Of a stretch of DNA of 14,795 nucleotides, positions 1 to 5,903 are shown piece after piece. The stretch comes from Pleurocapsa sp. MO_226.B13 (lineage in GTDB: Bacteria > Cyanobacteriota > Cyanobacteriia > Cyanobacteriales > Xenococcaceae), in NCBI GenBank assembly GCA_030064795.1, contig JASJEI010000291.1, positions 1 through 14,795 of the forward strand, given 5' to 3'. The number at the start of each line of letters is the position of its first letter. The stretch's first letter is position 1. A program made the translations under genes and the position numbers. The notes beneath the pieces were generated by a model. That model saw only the letters and a list, made by a program, of their open reading frames with translations, ran no database searches and was not told where the DNA came from.

Positions 1-463
1 TCGCCAATAACGAAATAATAGGCTTTTCAGGCTTCAGGATTAATAAAAAATAATTTGTTGGATTTGTCTATTTCAAAAAACATTGCCGAAAAAGAACGTT
101 GAGTAGGATTATTCCTAAAAGCTAGAACCTTCGGTAAATAGTGCTTCTAGAGTTTAAACTTTGCCGAGAATGATATGTTTTAGGCAATGTTTGAGAGGTA
201 AAATATTCACCCTTTGGGGCACATAATTTTGAAAGCTATATATGCCAAGTGATCGAGGTCTATCTTGCACTATTTTACAGTTATCTCGGCTCGCGCCCTC
301 TTAGCGTAACTTTCTGCACGGTTGCTACTCAAAGGCCAACTTCATAATGAAAAATGTCTATTGTTTGAATTCTGACATAGTCAATAGTCTGTGGATAGCG
401 ATTAAATTAACTTCGAGAGATAACTGTTTCGACAAGATTCAGAGTATTCTAGTGAATACAAAT
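1..463. other. Intergenic leader with no confident gene
   Basis: No protein I recognise is encoded here on either strand. A 51-codon open frame (ATG at 347, stop at 500-502, plus strand) exists. It has no clear ribosome binding site and runs into the hairpin region before the replication gene, so I treat it as a possible leader peptide at most. A perfect 10-bp inverted repeat, AAACATTGCC at 78-87 and GGCAATGTTT at 183-192, spans most of the first 200 bases. A shorter one (CTAGAA 122-127, TTCTAG 145-150) lies inside it. The stretch could be a plasmid replication or control region, but nothing here proves that. Confidence 0.4.
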
Positions 464-516
464 ATAGAAAAACCGCCCAATTCTTTCTTGGCGGTTAGAT
501 AAAGCGGTTTTTCTAT
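464..516 (+). promoter_or_regulatory. Competing hairpins before the replication gene (attenuator-like)
   Basis: The left arm 464-476 (ATAGAAAAACCGC) is perfectly complementary to 504-516 (GCGGTTTTTCTAT), giving a 13-bp stem. Bases 471-477 (AACCGCC) can instead pair with 490-496 (GGCGGTT), giving a 7-bp stem with a 12-nt loop. The two structures share the left arm and exclude each other. The right arm contains a T5 run, but that run lies inside the long stem rather than after it. The structure sits about 50 nt upstream of the ATG at 568, so it could control read-through or translation of the replication protein. The regulatory role is inferred. Confidence 0.5.
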
Positions 517-567
517 TGATTTTATTAACCATAATTCTGCTCCACATTGGGGGCAGCAAATTTTGCC

Positions 568-3279
568 ATGAATAACATGACTACCGACATTCTACAATTA
601 ATCGGTCAAAATCACCAGTCGGACAACCCCTCTTTAGCAAACGAAATCTATTCTACAGAGGCAAAACCACAAGCTAAAGAGACTAAATCGCAAATTAAGA
701 AGAATTTTTCTAACGACTGGCAAAATAAAGCCTTTAATATTCTCGACCACATTGACAAACTAGAACCAGCTAAGGGCAGCGAGCGCTATATCTGTCCTGT
801 TTGTGATGGAAACGATCTAACCATCGACCCAAATACTGGTAAGTATCAATGCTGGCACGGTTGTGAATGTTCGGATATCAGAGAAGCTATTTCTCCTTGG
901 TCGGACGTAGTAGGTAAGAATAACAACGGTTCACAATTTTATCGCTCCAAAAAGCCACGATTCAAATCTAAAAAACCTACCCTACCAACTCCACTGCCTG
1001 AAAACAAAGTAGTACTAGCAACACTGCCAGAAAAACCCACAGATATTCCTATAGTCAACAAGACCCCTTCTATCCCAGATTGGTTAAAAAAACAGAAAGT
1101 ACCCGATACTGCCACAGAGACTAAATTCAGCTATTCCAACAACCAATGGGTATCTCGATTTGAATGGCAAGACGAGCAAAACCCTAAAGGGCATCGCAAA
1201 ACCTATCGCCAGGGGCATATTAAGCCTGACGGGACTACCAAATGGAGTAAAGGCAAAGATATATGGTTGCCATACAAAATAGACGAAGCGATCGCCAATG
1301 CTAAGGGGAAATGGTTAATTGCGGTAGAGGGTGAACCTTGTGTAGAAACTCTGCGCTCGCTGCTTTTGGCTGGCATCACCTTTCAAGGTAGTAATTGGAA
1401 CAGCAAAGCGATCGAGCCAGGAATCAAAAAACTGAAAAATCAAGAAGTAGCGGGGTTAATCTACCTTCGGGATAATGATGATGCTGGTCGAGAAAAAGCC
1501 CAAAAAATCGCCAATATTTGCAACCAGCTTAAATTTCCTTATCTAATCATTGAGCCTACCGCTCTCTGGTCAGATATGCCATCTAAAGGGGATATTGTAG
1601 ACTGGGTAAAACATTACGAGGGTTCAATGAAGCGGGATGATTTTATTCGACAATTAGAATCGGCAATACACAAAGCAGTAGCCCGTAGAAAAGAACAAAA
1701 AGATGCGAGCGAGGAATCTGCCACTGAGAATAACAAAGTAATCCCCCATCCGAGTGCCGACACGCGACCTGTAGAACCAATTCTGATCGAGCAAATTGAC
1801 GAAATACTAGCAGAGAATTTAAGTCAAGGAGAATTAGATGCCAGGATAATTACCCTGGCAAGTAACTTTTCCAGGGGAACTAAAGATATTTGGAAGTTAT
1901 ATTATTCTCGTTCGCAGGAGTTGGAGAGGGTCGAAAACCTCGAAACGACAAAGGAGGAAGTCAACCGACTGCTGAAAATTCAAAACTACCAAATTAAACT
2001 TCGCAGTTATCTGCAACCACAATTAGCCGAACCACTAGAAAAGCTAGCGAAATATTTGGGAGTCAACAACGCAACCCTACTGACAACTTTGCTGACAACT
2101 TCAGCTTCCCTACTGCCAATCGATACTAAATTAGAATTAATTAAAGCCACTTCGTTTTACGCCCGTCCGATTCTCTATAGCGGAATTTGCGCTCCTTCTG
2201 GTAGCAGTAAGTCACCAGCAATCAAAGCAATACTCGATCCTCTATTCGAGTTACAAAAAGAAGAGGATATTCGTTACCAAGAGCTAGAGGAACAATACAG
2301 ACAGGATTTAAGGGAATACAAAAAAGCCAAAAATTCTGACTTGGATGAGCCAGAAGCACCGCCGCCGCCACGAGAATATTTTGTCACTGATTCCACTAGC
2401 GAGGCGATCGCGCTTATTCAAAATAACCAACCCAAATTAGGATTTTTAGGATACTTCGACGAGTTGAAACAGTTAATTGGTCAATCCAACTCGTATCGAG
2501 GGGGTAAAGGGGCTGACATCGAGAAACTGCTGTCTGGTCGCGATGGTTCGGGATTCAAGGTCAATCGAGCTTCGGGGAAACGAATTAGCTGCCCTCGCTC
2601 TGGTTATTCGATTATAGGAGGGATTCAACCCGAAGTATTACGCAAACAGATGGGCGATTTTTCCGATGGCAACGGGTTTTGGGCTAGATTTATCTGGGTG
2701 AATCAACCAATGCAGCGCAAACCCTTTCCCAATGATGAAGTCGAGATCGATATTTCTCCCCTACTGCGATCGCTGTACGAGTTTTTAGGAACTATTGATA
2801 ACACTTTTGTTCTAAGCTCAGGGGCAAAAGAGAAGTACAAAAATTGGTACGAATTCGTCGAAGAGAAAAAGTTACAGGAAGCCAGACCAGCCTTACAAGC
2901 GGTATGGAGTAAATCTCAAAGATTGGTTGGCGAACTGGCTTTACTCCTTCACTGCCTAACCTATGCTATCCATCAACAGCAACCACCAAAATTCGTAGAA
3001 CCTGAAATCTTAAATGCAGCAATCAGACTAGCTAAATTTTATATCGGTCAGATCGAACTGATTCACGCCGACGGCGAACCAGAAAGTAGCAACCAACCAA
3101 ATACCTACACCAAACTAATCGAACTTTCTAAACGTAAAGGTTGGATAACTGCCAGAGACGTAAAAGCTAGCATCCGAAGTTACAGAGATCAAACGCCTTC
3201 TCAAGTGCGATCGCTGTTTAGAGAGATTGAGTCACTGGGGTATGGTACTACTCAAGGAGTCAGCAGTGTCAACAGTTAA
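568..3279 (+). CDS. Plasmid-type primase (zinc finger + TOPRIM) fused to DUF3987 helicase-like ATPase
   Basis: This is a large replication protein of the kind carried by plasmids and phage-like elements. It probably primes and unwinds DNA at the element's origin. Numbering from the upstream TTG at 547, a zinc-finger-like cluster has C83, C86, C102, C106 and C108. A TOPRIM core follows at about 255-330 (AVEGEP with E261; LRDNDDAG with D309, D311 and D312). The DUF3987 ATPase region, about 480-800, has a Walker A-like APSGSSKSP (K555) and a Walker B-like GYFDEL (D638, E639). The last ~50 residues look like a winged helix. I prefer the ATG at 568 (903 aa) because the TTG at 547 has no better ribosome binding site; an ATG at 577 is also possible. 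The helicase gene begins within 30 bases downstream, so the two probably form one operon. Specific initiator activity is inferred. Confidence 0.85.
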   Translation: MNNMTTDILQLIGQNHQSDNPSLANEIYSTEAKPQAKETKSQIKKNFSNDWQNKAFNILDHIDKLEPAKGSERYICPVCDGNDLTIDPNTGKYQCWHGCECSDIREAISPWSDVVGKNNNGSQFYRSKKPRFKSKKPTLPTPLPENKVVLATLPEKPTDIPIVNKTPSIPDWLKKQKVPDTATETKFSYSNNQWVSRFEWQDEQNPKGHRKTYRQGHIKPDGTTKWSKGKDIWLPYKIDEAIANAKGKWLIAVEGEPCVETLRSLLLAGITFQGSNWNSKAIEPGIKKLKNQEVAGLIYLRDNDDAGREKAQKIANICNQLKFPYLIIEPTALWSDMPSKGDIVDWVKHYEGSMKRDDFIRQLESAIHKAVARRKEQKDASEESATENNKVIPHPSADTRPVEPILIEQIDEILAENLSQGELDARIITLASNFSRGTKDIWKLYYSRSQELERVENLETTKEEVNRLLKIQNYQIKLRSYLQPQLAEPLEKLAKYLGVNNATLLTTLLTTSASLLPIDTKLELIKATSFYARPILYSGICAPSGSSKSPAIKAILDPLFELQKEEDIRYQELEEQYRQDLREYKKAKNSDLDEPEAPPPPREYFVTDSTSEAIALIQNNQPKLGFLGYFDELKQLIGQSNSYRGGKGADIEKLLSGRDGSGFKVNRASGKRISCPRSGYSIIGGIQPEVLRKQMGDFSDGNGFWARFIWVNQPMQRKPFPNDEVEIDISPLLRSLYEFLGTIDNTFVLSSGAKEKYKNWYEFVEEKKLQEARPALQAVWSKSQRLVGELALLLHCLTYAIHQQQPPKFVEPEILNAAIRLAKFYIGQIELIHADGEPESSNQPNTYTKLIELSKRKGWITARDVKASIRSYRDQTPSQVRSLFREIESLGYGTTQGVSSVNS

Positions 3280-3305
3280 GGTGCTATTAGGTAGAGGTGG
3301 CAGCG

Positions 3306-5030
3306 ATGGTTAAAAAAACTTTTCAAACTGAATCAATAGAAGTCCCAGTTGCGATCGCCCGTGAGGTCAAGCTATTTATTAACCTGTTACAAACTGGCGA
3401 GATAGATTCATTATCAGACTTACTCCAACAGGCAGGATATAGTAAACCAACCCTATTCGACCTCACCAATCTAGATGATATTTGGAAAACAGTTACTACT
3501 CTAATTGAGCCACCAACTACAAGAGCCTTGTTATCTCAACAAAGTCGTCTAGTTAGTTTGAATGAAGATAAGGCAACGATCGCTATTAATTCAGCCAAAC
3601 TAGTTAAGCTACATCAAAGTAAGATTCCCAACATTGAAGCTGCCATGCAGTCAGCGTTAGGGTATGAGGTAACAGTTGAATTGATAACTGGTGATGCCGT
3701 TAAAGAATCATCGCCAGCTATTCAGCAGGACGAATTATCTAATCTGACAGGCGATCAGCAGCTTGCTCTATCTCAACTCAAGTCTTTTACTCGAAGCCAA
3801 GAGAAGTTTTTTCGGTTGACTGGCTATGCAGGTACGGGAAAATCATTTCTCATGTGCCATTACATCAAGTGGCTATTGTCTGAGGGGATTACTTTTGTCG
3901 CTGCCTGTCCCACCAACAAAGCTGCTAAGAGTCTGAGAAATTTAGCTGATGAAGAGGGATTAAATCTGGATGTCAAAACCGTAGCTCAATTACTAGGACA
4001 ACAGCCAGAAATCAATGAAGAAACGGGAAAAGAAGAATTTTTAATCAAAGGGGAAGCAGATCTAACTGGCTACAACATCGTCATTGTTGATGAATTTTCA
4101 ATGGTGAACAAGGAAAACTTTAAAGAAATAGTTACTGCTGCCCGTTCCTCTCTTCTAACTAAAGTAGTTTTTGTTGGTGATGCTGCCCAATTGCCACCAG
4201 TCAAAGAAAAAGAGCCAATCGTCGCTACTTCAGAATTAATCGAACGGGATGCTACCTTAACGGAGGTAGTACGTTATGATGGTCAGATTGCCCGTGTCGC
4301 AGAGGTGATCAGAAGCAATCCCAAGTACAGTCGTGTCACCTATCCTTTTACGACTAGTAGCGACAAAACAATCCTTTGTGTCCCTCAAACAGAATGGTTA
4401 GATAGAGCTATAGAACTATTTGAGTCTGAAGAATATAATCTCAACCCAGATTATGTAAGGTTTTTAGCCTGGAGAAACAAAACAGTTAAATCTCTCAATC
4501 AATTTGTCCGTACTAAACTCTGGGGAGAAAACGCCCCGTCTTATGTACCAGGCGATCGCCTAATAGCTCGTAAGCCATTATTCAGATCCAAGCCAGGAGG
4601 TAAGGGGAAAAATAAGTGGCGCATCTTAATTAATAATTCAGAGGAAGCTACTGTCATTGAAGCAGGTCAACTCAAAGAGCTTATCTTTCAAAAAGAGATT
4701 TATCAATATTGGCAAGTTGAAGTACAGCCTTCTGCTGGGGGGAAACCCCAGACACTATCTATTCTCCATGAGGATTTTCTCAAACGACATTCAGATGCCA
4801 TTAAACACTTTGCGGATAAAAAACAGTGGAGTTACTATTTCGATCTTTCCCGAATGTTTGATGATGTTGGTTATGCTTACGCTTTGACCACTCACAAAGC
4901 ACAGGGCAGCACCATCGATTATGTTTTCTTGGATGTCAATGACATGAGAGGATGTAGCGATCGCCAAAAGCTTTTATATACTGCCCTGACTCGCGCCAAA
5001 CAACAGGCTTTGATTTCTAATCTCAGTTAA
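3306..5030 (+). CDS. Superfamily 1B helicase (RecD/Dda-like) with DnaX-C-like N-terminal domain
   Basis: An ATP-dependent DNA helicase of the RecD2/Dda type, expected to unwind duplex DNA during element replication or repair. Numbering from a GTG at 3297, motif I is GYAGTGKS (176-183), motif II VDEFSM (264-269), motif III GDAAQLPPV (294-302). The C-terminal UvrD_C_2-like region has THKAQGS (532-538) and YTALTRAK (561-568). All key residues are present. Residues about 60-133 resemble, from memory, the C-terminal domain of cyanobacterial DNA polymerase III tau/gamma (TRALLSQQ...LVSL, then KLHQSKIPNIEAAM); this is less certain. I chose the ATG at 3306 because AGAGG at 3293-3297 lies 8 nt upstream, although GTG 3297 is in frame. 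The gene follows the primase gene closely in the same direction, and no clear terminator follows its stop. Confidence 0.85.
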   Translation: MVKKTFQTESIEVPVAIAREVKLFINLLQTGEIDSLSDLLQQAGYSKPTLFDLTNLDDIWKTVTTLIEPPTTRALLSQQSRLVSLNEDKATIAINSAKLVKLHQSKIPNIEAAMQSALGYEVTVELITGDAVKESSPAIQQDELSNLTGDQQLALSQLKSFTRSQEKFFRLTGYAGTGKSFLMCHYIKWLLSEGITFVAACPTNKAAKSLRNLADEEGLNLDVKTVAQLLGQQPEINEETGKEEFLIKGEADLTGYNIVIVDEFSMVNKENFKEIVTAARSSLLTKVVFVGDAAQLPPVKEKEPIVATSELIERDATLTEVVRYDGQIARVAEVIRSNPKYSRVTYPFTTSSDKTILCVPQTEWLDRAIELFESEEYNLNPDYVRFLAWRNKTVKSLNQFVRTKLWGENAPSYVPGDRLIARKPLFRSKPGGKGKNKWRILINNSEEATVIEAGQLKELIFQKEIYQYWQVEVQPSAGGKPQTLSILHEDFLKRHSDAIKHFADKKQWSYYFDLSRMFDDVGYAYALTTHKAQGSTIDYVFLDVNDMRGCSDRQKLLYTALTRAKQQALISNLS

Positions 5031-5068
5031 GAAAATTTAATCAGCATGAAAAAATCAAAGTGGTCATA

Positions 5069-5088
5069 TATAGTAGATAAATACTATA
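5069..5088. repeat. Small AT-rich inverted repeat downstream of the helicase gene
   Basis: TATAGTA (5069-5075) and TACTATA (5082-5088) are perfect inverted copies around a 6-nt spacer. They lie 39 bases after the helicase stop. The structure is weak, has no T-tract immediately after it on the plus strand and is not a convincing terminator. The rest of 5031-5266 holds no gene I recognise; a 61-codon open frame there matches nothing I know. Confidence 0.3.
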
Positions 5089-5266
5089 AAAATCACCAAT
5101 GAATCACTATTGGCGATCTCGCTTCAGATCGACTTCACGGTGAGCTTTTTCGGGGGAAGTGAACGGTTACGATCATTGCAACTCCATTTTCTTGAGGTTA
5201 ATTCTGCTCTTGGTGCTGCTGTTGTCCCTTATCGAATGTTTGACCAAATCCAATTCTTTTTTCGAT

Positions 5267-5473
5267 CTACTGACGTTGCTTTAAGAGCCTGGTAAGTTCT
5301 GAAGTGGCTTGTTCTAGGGTATCTAGCTCAACAGAGTCTTCAGAAACAGAAGCAGGAACAAAGTAACCAATAGTACGATCGCGACGAACAATTGCAATAG
5401 GTTGTTTGCTGTTTAGGTAAGTAGCAAGTTTACTTCTCAGCTCGCTAATTCCAACTTTAACAATTTTATCCAT
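5267..5473 (-). CDS. Phd/YefM-family antitoxin, no toxin partner seen
   Basis: A 68-aa protein with the shape of a Phd/YefM type II antitoxin: an N-terminal half that starts KVGISELRSKLATYL and continues to IAIVRRDRTIGYFVPA, then an acidic helical tail (residues about 43-68) that in relatives wraps the toxin. Family members fold as dimers, bind their own promoter through the N-terminal half and neutralise a RelE/Doc/PIN-type toxin. I start at the ATG at 5473 because family homology begins there; the reading frame stays open further upstream but would cross the operator. AGGA (5479-5476, minus strand) precedes the ATG with very short spacing. No toxin gene is visible downstream (5266-5031, minus strand), where all frames are broken. 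It may be an orphan, a plasmid-maintenance remnant, or a repressor of the divergent conflict operon. Confidence 0.75.
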   Translation of the reverse strand: MDKIVKVGISELRSKLATYLNSKQPIAIVRRDRTIGYFVPASVSEDSVELDTLEQATSELTRLLKQRQ

Positions 5474-5479
5474 TTTCCT

Positions 5480-5500
5480 ATTGTACAAGTCATGTACAAT
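5480..5500. promoter_or_regulatory. Antitoxin operator: perfect palindrome with two TGTACA cores
   Basis: ATTGTACA (5480-5487) and TGTACAAT (5493-5500) are perfect inverted copies separated by 5 nt. Each arm carries a TGTACA hexamer (5482-5487 and 5493-5498), with starts 11 bp apart, about one helical turn. TGTACA is the published core of YefM-YoeB operators, so this fits autoregulation by the YefM-like protein encoded 7 nt away on the minus strand. The site also lies 29 nt before the ATG of the divergent EACC1-like gene, so one repressor could control both directions. Confidence 0.75.
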
Positions 5501-5509
5501 CATCATAAT
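5481..5509 (+). promoter_or_regulatory. Predicted sigma70-type promoter for the conflict operon
   Basis: TTGTAC (5481-5486) and CATAAT (5504-5509) are separated by 17 bp, the optimal spacing, and would start transcription near 5516, before the ATG at 5529. The -35 box and much of the spacer are inside the TGTACA palindrome, so a repressor bound there would block polymerase. The call rests on consensus matching only. Confidence 0.5.
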
Positions 5510-5528
5510 ACTAAAATCAGCAAAAACT

Positions 5529-5903
5529 ATGAGTAAATATCCTCTATTTACTATTAGTGTAAAAGGACTCACAGCCGAAGAAAAATATCAGTTAATATCT
5601 GCTCTACAATCTAGCTCTTTAGAAGTCCAGTACGATACAGAACGCTTTTTTGTAGTTGATGACATAGTAGAGTTGTTAGCTTTAATATCAGGCACAATTG
5701 TTGTAACCGAAAAAACTGTTCAATATTCTTCAACCTTATACAAATGGCTCAGAAAAAGGAAGGACGAAGGAAAAACTACAGAAGGTCAACTAAAACATCC
5801 CAATCCCAAAATTAAACCTCTTGATTTAGAAAATGCCCCTGAAGAAGAGATAAGACAATGGATTGAAGAGGTTGTCAAATGGTTGCAACGTGGAAACAAG
5901 TAA
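5529..5903 (+). CDS. Small EACC1-like partner of the CHAT-NB-ARC protein
   Basis: A 124-aa protein. The predicted order is a strand (FTISVKG), a helix (residues about 12-25), a strand (LEVQYD), a long hydrophobic helix through LLALISGTIVVTEKTV, the motif YKWLRKRK, then a basic linker and a short strand-helix ending EEEIRQWIEEVVKWL. This order resembles effector-associated constant component 1 (EACC1), a small protein described beside NTPase/CHAT conflict systems in multicellular bacteria. The match is from memory of the pattern, so moderate confidence. The hydrophobic helix could be membrane-associated or buried in a complex. I start at the ATG at 5529; the open frame reaches back to 5481 but that part overlaps the operator and promoter. 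The stop overlaps the next gene by 25 nt, which suggests coupled translation and a shared complex. Confidence 0.6.
   Translation: MSKYPLFTISVKGLTAEEKYQLISALQSSSLEVQYDTERFFVVDDIVELLALISGTIVVTEKTVQYSSTLYKWLRKRKDEGKTTEGQLKHPNPKIKPLDLENAPEEEIRQWIEEVVKWLQRGNK

Noticed and set aside
4657..4887. 76-codon plus-strand frame inside the helicase gene
   Set aside because: It is an out-of-frame shadow of a gene with clear helicase motifs; no ribosome binding site or family match.
5110..5295. 61-codon plus-strand frame beside the antitoxin gene
   Set aside because: Its end overlaps the antitoxin coding region antisense, and it has no recognised motif or ribosome binding site. I also looked for a toxin on the minus strand here and found only broken frames.
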